A program made the translations under genes and the position numbers. The notes under the pieces are model-generated. The model was not told the origin of the DNA. It did no database searches and saw only the letters and a program-made list of their open reading frames with translations. A DNA stretch of 64,000 nucleotides from Lyophyllum atratum (Eukaryota; Basidiomycota; Agaricomycetes; Agaricales; Lyophyllaceae): NCBI GenBank assembly GCA_014905825.1, contig JACGCN010000004.1, positions 2,108,001 through 2,172,000 on the forward strand, given 5' to 3'. Shown piece by piece: positions 55,894 through 64,000 of the stretch (the first letter of the stretch is position 1; each line of letters opens with the position of its first letter).

Positions 55894-58800
55894 TCAGACG
55901 CGTCTCGCCAACTGCCTAGGGCGCTTAACGCCCTGCAACTCCAGATAACGGTCCAGGGCCGCAAGGTCCTGGCAGGTCTTATACGGCTCCCAAGTCGTAT
56001 CACCGAGGCTCCAACGAACCTCAAATTCCAGGTCGTTATCGACCCAGCGATGTCCCATAATATCTTCGACGAACCACTCCTGGTCGTCTTCGACCCCAAA
56101 ATCGTAAGGTTCTGGGCGCGATCGATTGGGAAACATCAAATCGCTCGACGCGTGATAGGGTCGTAGCAGCGATACATGGAATTTAGGGTGGATGCGACGC
56201 TGTGCAAGCGCCGCGGGTAGTTCCAAGATATAGTTCGAGACCTCAGGGAAGGCCTCGAGTACCTTGTAGGGACCAATAAATTTCGGACACAATTTGCGTG
56301 CCCGTCCTTTGGGTAGATTCAGGTTCTTGGTGGATAAGTACACCAAACTTCCAACTTCGATAGTTGGTTCCGGACTACGACGTGCATTCGCCGTTCGTGT
56401 CTGAAAGACACGAGTTTCAATAACCGCATCATGGGCGTTGGCTAAGTTCGTCAACGCTTGCTCTGCGTACTGTTTAATACCTCTCGGGACGACATCGTCG
56501 TTCCGAATCTCCTTAATCATTGACGGCATAAACCCGCCATTAAGTTCGAAGGGGGCGTATTTCGTCGTCCCCGATACGCTAGCGTTTATGGCGAATTCCG
56601 TCATGGGCACGCGGTCGACCCAATCCTTTTGATCGTGTCGAACGATCGTCCGGAATATTTGGCCAATGCTACGATTGGCCCGTTCGGTTTGTCCATCCGT
56701 TTGAGGGTGGAAGGAAGTCGACATCAAGAGCTTGGCTCCTAACATCTTATGGAGTGATTTCCACCATCGCGACGTGAACTTAGAGTCCCTGTCCGAGACA
56801 ATGGAGCTCGGGAGGCCGTGTAGCCTCACGATTTCCTTCAGGTACACCCAGGACAACTCTTTAGCTGTCATAGTGGTGTGGACCGGTATCAGATGAACCA
56901 TGCTCGTCATCCTACAGATGACGACCCAAAGGTAATTGTAACCTTTAGACTCTGGGAACGGGCCTATGAAGTCCATTCCAATTGAATCCCATGGCTTCAG
57001 AGCAATGGGCAGCGGGTGATTTTTACCCGCTGGCTTTTGATTCGAGACTTTGGCGCGTTGACACGCTTCACAAGTCTTGCAAAAGGCCTTCACGGTCTTA
57101 GGTATGTCGGGCCACCAGTACCATCGTCGAACATATTCGGCGGTGCGCTCTTCGCCAAAATGGCCAAGAGTCTGGTGGGCCTGCTCCACTATCGATGTGA
57201 GGAGTTCAGGACTCCGTGGGATACACATTACCCGACCGCCAGCTAAGTTGGTGGTCCAGATAAGCTCCTTTTTGACGCTGAAGCTTTTATAAGCCTCTGG
57301 GTCTTCCAGGATGAGCGATAAAAGCTTATCAGAAGGGTAACCCTTCTTCACTTTATCGATAAAGGCCGCATCAGTACGGTCTTTCGGTGGAGCCACTACG
57401 GTTCGTCCGAATAGTATGTCACCTAAGGTGACATGGTTATCTGTATCCTCTGCTGCCGACGCATCGGTAGCAGTGTGGTTATCACCCATGGCATCAGCTT
57501 CGTTCATAAGCTGAGCTTCCAGGTCACGTTCTTCTCGGCGTTCTTGGAGACGTCGATTAGCTTGAAGTCGAGTTTCGCGCATTGCGCGTATTTCGACGAC
57601 CTTTTCTACAGCCTCTTGGTACCGAGGCTGAGGGAGGTCTTCGCCTTCTGGATCAATACGAATATCCGCATTGACATACTCATGGGCGTCATGGACGTCC
57701 TTAGCTGTGTCGCTCTCGAAATATCGAGACAAGCAGTCAGCGACTTTATTGTATTCGCCTTTAACATAGGTTATATCGAAATCAAATTTCGATAGATAAT
57801 CTATCCATCGCCTTTGGCGCGGAGTGAGACTAAGCTGAGTTTTGAAAAACTCAAGGGCCTTATGGTCCGTAATTACGTGGATTTTATAACCCACGAGCTT
57901 GTCTTCCCACTTTAAGAGGGCTTCCAAGATCGCTAAGGTCTCGAGTTCATGCACAGCATAGTTTTGTTGTGCACTCGTGAACTTCTTGGACATGAACCCG
58001 GCAGGACGACACTGCGCCCATGTAGGTCCTTGTCCGTACATTGCACCGACACCAGACGTCGAAGCATCACAGATAACCCAAATGGGTTCTCCAGTTTTCG
58101 GCTCAACGGGTCGAATTACTGGAGTAGTAACGCAGATGCGTTTGATCATCTCAAAGCATCGTTGATGAATGGGGCGCCAGTAGAAAGGCGTCCCGTTTTG
58201 AGTCATAGACATTAACGGCCCTGTATAGGCCGTAATATCCGGGAGGAAAGCACCGATATAATTGACCAGTCCAACGAAGCGCTGGACGTCATTATAGCTG
58301 CGAGGAGTTCGCCACTCGCGTATACGCGCGAGTTTGTCGGCATCTGGGTGGATACCCTGGTCATCGATGATATGGCCAAGGCAATCCACCTTGTCCGCAT
58401 ACAATTCGCATTTCTTCCACTTCAGGAAAAGCTGGTACTTTCTGAGTCGCTCGAAGACGACTCTAAGGTGTTGCTCGTGCTCCTCGATGGAGTCCGAATA
58501 AATGAATATATCATCTAAATAGACGTGCATGAAACGTCCAATGGCATCTCGAAATATCGAAGTCATTAACCTCTGGAACGTAGCGGGGGCGTTACAGTCC
58601 CCGATTTGCATGATGTTACTGACATACGTGCCAGCTATCGTTGCGAAGGCGGTCTTAGGAACGTCTTCAGTGCGCACGCGCACTTGCTCGTAGGCATCTG
58701 TTAGATCGATTTTTGACCTAATTTTGCCGCGAGCGACATCCTCCCGGATTACCTCTTGGTCAGGTAACGGAGTGACGTCCTTGATCGTATTGTCGTTGCG

Positions 58801-59796
58801 TTGACGCGCATCCAGAGGAGTTCGTAAGGACCCATCTTTCTTGGGAATACACAACAGGGGTGCGGCCTGCCGAGCAGGTCGCGGTTCCCACCATTTAGAC
58901 TCGGTATACCTATTTACCTTAGCGTAGAACTCATCGCGAAGCGACTGAGGACACCGAGGCGCGTGATAGGTATATTGCTTCGTGTCATCAATAAGATTTA
59001 TCTCATGATTAACGTCGCGCCATGGTGGCAGAACTGGTTTAGTTCCACAGACCATGTCTTCGAACTCATCATACCACTGCTGACGCAGTCGAGGATAGTC
59101 GGCTTCCGTTAGACGGCCCTTTTGGGTCGTCTTTGGTATATCCTTGGTGTTGACGGCTCGAATGGAGGCTGAAGCACCCTTGGATCGCGGGGGTTCAAAC
59201 CTCGCTTTCAACTTAACTAAGTTGAAATCACTATCATCAACTACCGGTACCCGGTAGGGTGGAGCTTTAGCTCGTTTCTTGGACGTTCGTCTGAAGTCCA
59301 TCGGCTCTGAGACTTCCTCATCGAGAGCCTCACGATACACCGATACTGCAGGTCGTACATTACGACCTTGCCATGCCCGTACGGAACCTATAACTTGGTT
59401 CCATTCATCCGGCATTCGAGGGTCAAATAACCACTCGTACTGAGGTACTGGATCTGGTCGATCCCACATGAATCGTTCCGATCGATCTACCGGCGCTTGG
59501 AAAGCGTCGTCATCGACCTTGGTGTCCGCAGCCTGAGCTACGTTCGATTCATCGCCTGCTGGAGTTGCTTCAACTCCAACTACTTCAGGATTTACATCCG
59601 GTACAGCTGCGTTAGCCGTACGCTTCGGTTTTTTCGCAGGTTTCGGGGAGGTCTTTGGTACTTCCCCCCCTCTTAGAGTTTCTTGAAACTCTTCCTCGGA
59701 TATCATAATGGACGGAAATCCATCGGGGAGGCTATTCGTAGCCTCCACCTTTTCATCCAAGACCTCGATCGACACCTTCGATCGAGCAACCTTCAC
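55894..59796 (-). CDS. pol: Retroelement Pol: RT, RNase H, integrase, chromodomain
   Basis: About 1300 residues. The stretch after the Gag TGA lacks an ATG until about codon 30 (MISEEEFQETL); the position given starts at a GTG, and the frame is the same as Gag. Order: reverse transcriptase (TPLDARQRNDN, catalytic YLDD in HVYLDDIFIYS near residue 426), RNase H (WVICDASTSGVG, TDHKALEFF, DCLSRY), integrase with the HHCC zinc motif (HQTLGHFGEERTAEYV, CKTCEAC) and DD35E core (GMDFIGPF, VSDRDSKFTS, TDGQTERANRS). A C-terminal chromodomain (WFVEDIMGHRWVDNDLEFEV, then RWSLGDTTWEPY) would direct integration to marked chromatin. All catalytic residues checked are present. Confidence 0.96.
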   Translation of the reverse strand: MKVARSKVSIEVLDEKVEATNSLPDGFPSIMISEEEFQETLRGGEVPKTSPKPAKKPKRTANAAVPDVNPEVVGVEATPAGDESNVAQAADTKVDDDAFQAPVDRSERFMWDRPDPVPQYEWLFDPRMPDEWNQVIGSVRAWQGRNVRPAVSVYREALDEEVSEPMDFRRTSKKRAKAPPYRVPVVDDSDFNLVKLKARFEPPRSKGASASIRAVNTKDIPKTTQKGRLTEADYPRLRQQWYDEFEDMVCGTKPVLPPWRDVNHEINLIDDTKQYTYHAPRCPQSLRDEFYAKVNRYTESKWWEPRPARQAAPLLCIPKKDGSLRTPLDARQRNDNTIKDVTPLPDQEVIREDVARGKIRSKIDLTDAYEQVRVRTEDVPKTAFATIAGTYVSNIMQIGDCNAPATFQRLMTSIFRDAIGRFMHVYLDDIFIYSDSIEEHEQHLRVVFERLRKYQLFLKWKKCELYADKVDCLGHIIDDQGIHPDADKLARIREWRTPRSYNDVQRFVGLVNYIGAFLPDITAYTGPLMSMTQNGTPFYWRPIHQRCFEMIKRICVTTPVIRPVEPKTGEPIWVICDASTSGVGAMYGQGPTWAQCRPAGFMSKKFTSAQQNYAVHELETLAILEALLKWEDKLVGYKIHVITDHKALEFFKTQLSLTPRQRRWIDYLSKFDFDITYVKGEYNKVADCLSRYFESDTAKDVHDAHEYVNADIRIDPEGEDLPQPRYQEAVEKVVEIRAMRETRLQANRRLQERREERDLEAQLMNEADAMGDNHTATDASAAEDTDNHVTLGDILFGRTVVAPPKDRTDAAFIDKVKKGYPSDKLLSLILEDPEAYKSFSVKKELIWTTNLAGGRVMCIPRSPELLTSIVEQAHQTLGHFGEERTAEYVRRWYWWPDIPKTVKAFCKTCEACQRAKVSNQKPAGKNHPLPIALKPWDSIGMDFIGPFPESKGYNYLWVVICRMTSMVHLIPVHTTMTAKELSWVYLKEIVRLHGLPSSIVSDRDSKFTSRWWKSLHKMLGAKLLMSTSFHPQTDGQTERANRSIGQIFRTIVRHDQKDWVDRVPMTEFAINASVSGTTKYAPFELNGGFMPSMIKEIRNDDVVPRGIKQYAEQALTNLANAHDAVIETRVFQTRTANARRSPEPTIEVGSLVYLSTKNLNLPKGRARKLCPKFIGPYKVLEAFPEVSNYILELPAALAQRRIHPKFHVSLLRPYHASSDLMFPNRSRPEPYDFGVEDDQEWFVEDIMGHRWVDNDLEFEVRWSLGDTTWEPYKTCQDLAALDRYLELQGVKRPRQLARRV

Positions 59797-59814
59797 CGCT
59801 GGTGGCGTGGCCAG

Positions 59815-62800
59815 TCATTCCCGACGCTTTTCAAGCGTCCGATGACGACGCAGTCGCCCATCAGTGTCCTCGAGACTCACCCGCAACGCGGGTGTCGCGA
59901 CGCCGTTAACAACGACTTCATTTCTGGCAAAGTCCAAAACAATGCCGTTGGTGCGCATGAACGGCGTACCAATAATGACGTCGTAGCGATCGAAGTTCGC
60001 TACATCCATATACACAGTACCCTTAAACCCAGGTAGATCTACCTGAGCTTCGGTACCAAAGTTAACGGTAGCACGGCTTCCAGTCGTACCCAGCTGCAAG
60101 ATAAGGGGGTTATCCAAGGTTTTAACCTTGATACCCGCTACTTGAGTAAATGCAGGAGTAATTCCTGTCGTGGTACTCCCAGAGTCCCACAACGTCCAGG
60201 CTTGATGTCCTCCGACATCAATATACGTCACGAGGCACTCCTTGTCTGCAGCAGAATGTACGGGGCGCTGAAGCGTCCCTTTCTGCAAGACAAGTTTGTA
60301 GCGACCAGCCGGTGGTCGCTGCACCTCCTCAAAAGGTGCCTCCGTCATAGCGTACATTTGTTCGCTATCCGACGAACGAGTATAAAACTCGTTATCATAT
60401 ACTTCGACTTCCACAAGGTCGTCGCTACCTTCAGAGGCAGCGTCCGATTCAGGACGTTCAGTGTCCCTTACATCGTCATCGTCATCCTCAGGAGCACTCA
60501 TATGTTCCTGCTCGTCATCAGCATCGGCTAACTCATCCGGCGACGCAGTATGCGCCGCTCGTACAAAGACACGGTTGCGTCGGGGTTTGGTACACTCCTT
60601 CGAGAAGTGGCCTTTCTCGCCGCAATTGAAACAGCCGTCGTCCTTACCATCCTGTCTAGGTTGGTAGGCAGGCCTGACGTTACCACCAATCCTGGGACGG
60701 GCCCCAAGCTCGTTATTCAACGGAGATGGTTTGAACGGTGCGTTCGCTCGACGATTATCGCCTTGCGGTCCCGCTCGTTTCGGCTGGTCCCGATAGTGAT
60801 TAGGTGTAGGATACACCTGCCGTTTCACCCCTGGCCGTAAGTCTCCAGCGCGCATAAATACGCGCTTGGTAGCTAGATGATCAGGCTTTCGATAAGTCTG
60901 ATTTCGAACCGGGGATTCCGATGCTCTACGAACATGAGGCTGTCCACGATAGTGCTCAGCCGTCTTCGTAGCGGCTTCGTATGACTTAGAATAAGCCACA
61001 AAGTCATCGAGGGTGTTAACCTCGGGTGACAATCCATCGTTAAAGAGCTGCTCTCGCATAGTTGCGGGCAACCCAAATAGGAATGTGTCAATAATCGTGA
61101 GCTCGTCCGGGGGACGAGACATATTTTGACTGTGATCCAACAAGGCATCAACGAAGCCTTGTACACCAAGCGAGTTGGTGAATCGAGTTGAAAAGAAGGC
61201 GCTTCTAGCGTCTTGCATAGTGGAAGTGTGGATAAACCGGTCATATAAACCGGTAACGACCAACTCGAAGGTCCACGTCTTGTGGTCCCGATTGACATGA
61301 ATAACATGCCGGTTAAACCACTTGCGGGCTTCTCCATCCAAGAATTCGGATAGAATGAGAACCCGCTCTTGGTCGCGATCGGTTCCTCCGAACTGGTTGA
61401 CAGCCAACATCACAACGATGTTGGTTAACCATTCTTCTAGGTCGCCAAATTTAGCAGACCCACTGTACAGACCAATGGTCTTTCCGTCAGTCCTTCGGGC
61501 TTTAACGCCTTCGGGAATAGACATCCGAACGCCTAAGCGTTCGTAGATTAAAGACTTTAGTCTTTCATGCATACGCTGCCGATGATATTCGGCAGCTAAC
61601 TGCACTCCTTCCGCTACGGGCGAATGTCGCTGAGGTAGCGGCATGGAGAACGCGCGTGCATCTACTGGTAGATGCCCTACACCTGGGTACGGACGGTTGG
61701 CTGCATGGTCACCCGGATCAGCCGTTTGACCACCTTGTGGCGGTACTGATACCATCCGTGGAGGAATGTAGTCCTCCCGTTCCAATCTGGTATCGGCCGG
61801 CGGTGAGACCGTCGGCGCTGCAAACTGTACCGCTGGTGGACCTCGTGGCGCAGTGCTGCTGCGAGGTGGCCTTGGGACGAACGGTGTTCGCTCGTCTAAG
61901 TCCTCGGACTTCACGCGCTGCTGCGTAGCAGTAGCTTTAAGACGTGCAAATGTCTTTCTATCGTGAACGACTGGCTCACTAGGTTGAGAGGCTACAAAAG
62001 TCTCTCTCATCACATCTCGGGGGCGTCCGCCCTCGAAGCGTATTCCCTGGTCATCAGTAGTACTGAATCCCATCTCGTTGATCTGGGAGTCCCGTATACG
62101 CTGACCAGCAATGCGGTCATTCACGGTATCAAACATACCGGTACGGCCTCTAGCATCCGGGATTTGGATGCGAGCTACAGTCGAGGGCGCATTAAGCGTC
62201 CCGTGGTGGGTGGTTGGTGGCTCGAGAGACGAGTCACTCTCCGTCCGATTATCCATAGTCATTCCAACTGGGCGACTCGACGTCGTCCTATGAAGTTGTT
62301 CGCGATGAGCGGCAGCCCGGCGGGCTGCATACTGCTCACTGGCAACAGACGAATCACTCTCCATCCGATGATCCATAGTTACTCCAACGGGGCGACTCGA
62401 TGTCGTCCGATAAAGTTGTTCGCGCTGAGCGGCAGCCCGGCGGGCTGCATACTGCGCACTGGTTTCACCTGGCGCTTGCTGCTCGTTCAACCTTTCAAAA
62501 GCTGCATCCAGCAACCGATCCGGTTGTACGACTGAAGCAGTCGTATCACCTACCATCGGTAAGTGTGGAGGTGGATCCCGAGCCCGGGATCCATGTCGTT
62601 GCCGATAACTCGGGGGATTAGTATCCCGAGCTTGTTGAGGCCCGGGTGATCTCACTCGGGCGGGTCTGACCGGACTTTGTTGAGGGGTAGGGGTTGCGGA
62701 ACCCCTTTGCGACTTGCGCTCAAGCCGCCGAAGTAAATACTCCTCGGTTAATTGTTGTATCAACAATTTATATTGCTCACTAGCATTGTATCTATCACCG

Positions 62801-63279
62801 TACATAAGGCGATGTTGTTCATACGAGGCGGAAAGCGTCTCAGCGGCAATAGTCCGCAATCTTTGAGCGCGATGCGCGCTCACTTGCGGTTGCTGCTGGA
62901 AGTAAGCGTCTACGGCTTGGTCCAGAACGATCTGTGCGGCGCGTTCAGCGTCGACGTGATCGTCGTCCTCCGAGGTATCTAAGATGTGTTCGGGTGTCTC
63001 AAAGACACCCTCATCCTCGAGCGCTAGGTCGCGCTCGATCGGATTGCGATGGGCCGTGTACTGAGCTGGCAAATTGCCAGTTCCCACGGTCGCGATACCT
63101 TCCGTCGGGTCTGGGTTCCGAGACGGGTGATCTCGGGACTGAGTCGACTGTACAGCCGGCTCATGTCTCGAGGGTCTTCGTCCAGGGGCCACATAGGCTC
63201 CTGGCACAACGGGCAACGCCCCAGGCGCTGCCGGCTCGTCGTGGTTGGTGTCCAAGTTGTCGGGTTCAGGGTCAGACAT
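59815..63279 (-). CDS. gag: Retroelement Gag and aspartic protease
   Basis: 1154 residues, ATG at 63279 (MSDPEPDNLDTNHDE). A long disordered N-terminal region contains internal duplications (YAARRAAA[QH]REQL[YH]RTTSSR occurs twice, about residues 275-350). The capsid-like helical region follows (WLTNIVVMLAVNQFGG, FVDALLDHSQNMSRPP). A single CCHC zinc knuckle (CFNCGEKGHFSKEC) lies near residue 880. The protease has active-site WDSGSTT near residue 1031 and YDVIIGTPFM. The ORF ends with TGA at 59815-59817, and the same frame continues open into Pol. Confidence 0.95.
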   Translation of the reverse strand: MSDPEPDNLDTNHDEPAAPGALPVVPGAYVAPGRRPSRHEPAVQSTQSRDHPSRNPDPTEGIATVGTGNLPAQYTAHRNPIERDLALEDEGVFETPEHILDTSEDDDHVDAERAAQIVLDQAVDAYFQQQPQVSAHRAQRLRTIAAETLSASYEQHRLMYGDRYNASEQYKLLIQQLTEEYLLRRLERKSQRGSATPTPQQSPVRPARVRSPGPQQARDTNPPSYRQRHGSRARDPPPHLPMVGDTTASVVQPDRLLDAAFERLNEQQAPGETSAQYAARRAAAQREQLYRTTSSRPVGVTMDHRMESDSSVASEQYAARRAAAHREQLHRTTSSRPVGMTMDNRTESDSSLEPPTTHHGTLNAPSTVARIQIPDARGRTGMFDTVNDRIAGQRIRDSQINEMGFSTTDDQGIRFEGGRPRDVMRETFVASQPSEPVVHDRKTFARLKATATQQRVKSEDLDERTPFVPRPPRSSTAPRGPPAVQFAAPTVSPPADTRLEREDYIPPRMVSVPPQGGQTADPGDHAANRPYPGVGHLPVDARAFSMPLPQRHSPVAEGVQLAAEYHRQRMHERLKSLIYERLGVRMSIPEGVKARRTDGKTIGLYSGSAKFGDLEEWLTNIVVMLAVNQFGGTDRDQERVLILSEFLDGEARKWFNRHVIHVNRDHKTWTFELVVTGLYDRFIHTSTMQDARSAFFSTRFTNSLGVQGFVDALLDHSQNMSRPPDELTIIDTFLFGLPATMREQLFNDGLSPEVNTLDDFVAYSKSYEAATKTAEHYRGQPHVRRASESPVRNQTYRKPDHLATKRVFMRAGDLRPGVKRQVYPTPNHYRDQPKRAGPQGDNRRANAPFKPSPLNNELGARPRIGGNVRPAYQPRQDGKDDGCFNCGEKGHFSKECTKPRRNRVFVRAAHTASPDELADADDEQEHMSAPEDDDDDVRDTERPESDAASEGSDDLVEVEVYDNEFYTRSSDSEQMYAMTEAPFEEVQRPPAGRYKLVLQKGTLQRPVHSAADKECLVTYIDVGGHQAWTLWDSGSTTTGITPAFTQVAGIKVKTLDNPLILQLGTTGSRATVNFGTEAQVDLPGFKGTVYMDVANFDRYDVIIGTPFMRTNGIVLDFARNEVVVNGVATPALRVSLEDTDGRLRRHRTLEKRRE

Positions 63280-63407
63280 GTTCTTGATCGAAGTCGTCCG
63301 GATTGGGTTAAGGGTGCCGGAAGAGTGTCGAAGGGGTTAAGATAAGATATGAGCGCCAGATAATAGAATAAGTGGATAGTTAAGCACTTTTGGGAAGCTT
63401 AAAAAAA
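63280..63407. other. Retroelement leader
   Basis: 128 bp between the 5' LTR and the Gag start. On the minus strand it begins TTTTTTTAAGCTTCCC. No TGGTATCAG-type primer-binding site is seen next to the LTR; a TGGCGCTCAT lies about 55 bp in. Confidence 0.6.
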
Positions 63408-63609
63408 TGTAGCGCGGGCGCTACAGAGGGATGCCTTGCGTTGCGTGGTAAGCTTGACCAATGGGTACTATTGCTATACACGAGTTTACAAGGGCTTGTT
63501 TACATCTATTGTACACAACCGTTTATATAGGCAGCGCCGAAGGCGTTGCCAAACATGGTATTGCCAAACATTACGGTCAGCGCTATAGGCGTTGACCGTG
63601 CCCGTTACA
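63408..63609 (-). repeat. LTR (5' LTR relative to element transcription)
   Basis: 202 bp, identical to 52144-52345. On the minus strand it should carry the element's promoter. Confidence 0.96.
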
Positions 63610-63614
63610 GTCGC
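63610..63614. repeat. Target-site duplication, right
   Basis: GTCGC directly after the LTR, matching 52139-52143. Confidence 0.95.
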
Positions 63615-64000
63615 CTTGTTGCTGCCGAGAAAAAAGAAATGATAAGTAGGTGTTGAAGCGAAGAGTCTGACCACGTACAGCATCGGGGACCTCTTTCGAC
63701 GTGCAACCGAACTTCTTGTTGACCGCGGTCTCCCAGCTATAGAGCTCTGCGAGCAGTCCCTTCATAGCCTCGTCCGACTTGAGAACCTCCTCGGTGATGG
63801 ATGCGGTGAAGCCCGTATCAGTGCGCTTCCACGCGACCGAAGAGTGGAGGTCGGAAATGTCTTGTACATTCCCCTCGTTGAATCTCGAACCGGATACATC
63901 AACCGGTCGGTCGGGAGCTTGGTATGTCGTATAGGCCAGGTTGCTGCTATATGCGTGGCCCATGAGGTATTTTAGATGGACCTGGAATAACATGTCAAGT
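63610..64000 (-). pseudogene. Tyrosine recombinase copy 2, catalytic 5' part (continues past window)
   Basis: Corresponds to 46378-46768 of copy 1 and encodes the box II His and candidate nucleophile (VHLKYLMGHAYSSNLAYTTYQ up to Y), then the downstream helical region. It is separated from its 3' exons by the retroelement. Upstream exons lie outside the window. Confidence 0.85.

Larger units (their letters stand above)
52144..63609 (-). mobile_element. Ty3/gypsy LTR retrotransposon (chromovirus), full length
   Basis: An 11,466 bp element inserted in recombinase copy 2. Identical 202 bp LTRs begin TGTAGC and end GTTACA, and are flanked by 5 bp duplications. Coding is on the minus strand in the order Gag-protease, RT-RNase H-integrase-chromodomain, then a third ORF. 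That enzyme order and the chromodomain define a Ty3/gypsy chromovirus. Identical LTRs and open reading frames indicate a recent, probably autonomous, insertion. No classical tRNA-iMet primer-binding site was seen directly after the 5' LTR, so the priming mode is open. Confidence 0.96.

Noticed and set aside
52144..63609. Ty1/copia or Bel-Pao classification
   Set aside because: The order RT-RNase H-integrase with a chromodomain, and the single ORF sharing the Gag frame, fit Ty3/gypsy chromoviruses.

Overview
The window is nuclear DNA of a filamentous basidiomycete, most likely an agaricomycete. Genes carry many 50-65 bp GT-AG introns, and several families are typical of mushrooms: a DUF6534-type membrane protein, a DUF6699-type protein, a mycospin-like (I66) inhibitor, an NLR with a helical N-terminus, and a GMC alcohol oxidase. 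Protein names come from reading the translations and splice sites by eye; no database search was run.

Layout. 1-9.5 kb: 3' end of a GMC oxidoreductase, a cysteine-rich possibly GPI-anchored protein, NOP56 (minus) and a proline-rich DUF6699-like gene. 10.7-13.3 kb: an APH-fold kinase whose 3' flank is duplicated upstream. 13.5-21.3 kb: a STAND/NLR gene and a steroid 5-alpha-reductase-like gene, bracketed by two paralogous genes of unknown function. 21.6-26.2 kb: a many-exon GH35 beta-galactosidase with an N-terminal membrane anchor. 26.5-30.1 kb: a hairpin-rich repeat element, then an I66-like inhibitor gene and its broken tandem copy. 30.8-34.1 kb: a DUF6534-type gene and a decayed relative. 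35.3-40.8 kb: pectin methylesterase, FEN1 and NOP12/RBM34, the last two divergent from a 136 bp spacer. 40.8-44.0 kb: diverged tandem repeats, a tRNA-Ala(TGC) with a short intron and a tRNA-like 3' half.

44.0-64.0 kb is mobile. A multi-exon minus-strand gene encodes a tyrosine recombinase (DUF3435 / Crypton or Starship-captain-like) with a Cys/His-rich tail. It lies in two nearly identical head-to-tail copies 5,761 bp apart. The second copy is split by an 11,466 bp Ty3/gypsy chromovirus (52144-63609) with identical 202 bp LTRs and a 5 bp target-site duplication (GTCGC), so the insertion is recent.

The retroelement reads on the minus strand. Gag-protease and Pol share one reading frame separated by a single TGA. 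An unrelated 1009-residue ORF without envelope features lies downstream of Pol, where env would be. The strongest candidates for something new are the tandem recombinase units with their palindrome-bearing 5' flanks, the third ORF of the retroelement, and the unknown paralog pair around the NLR.
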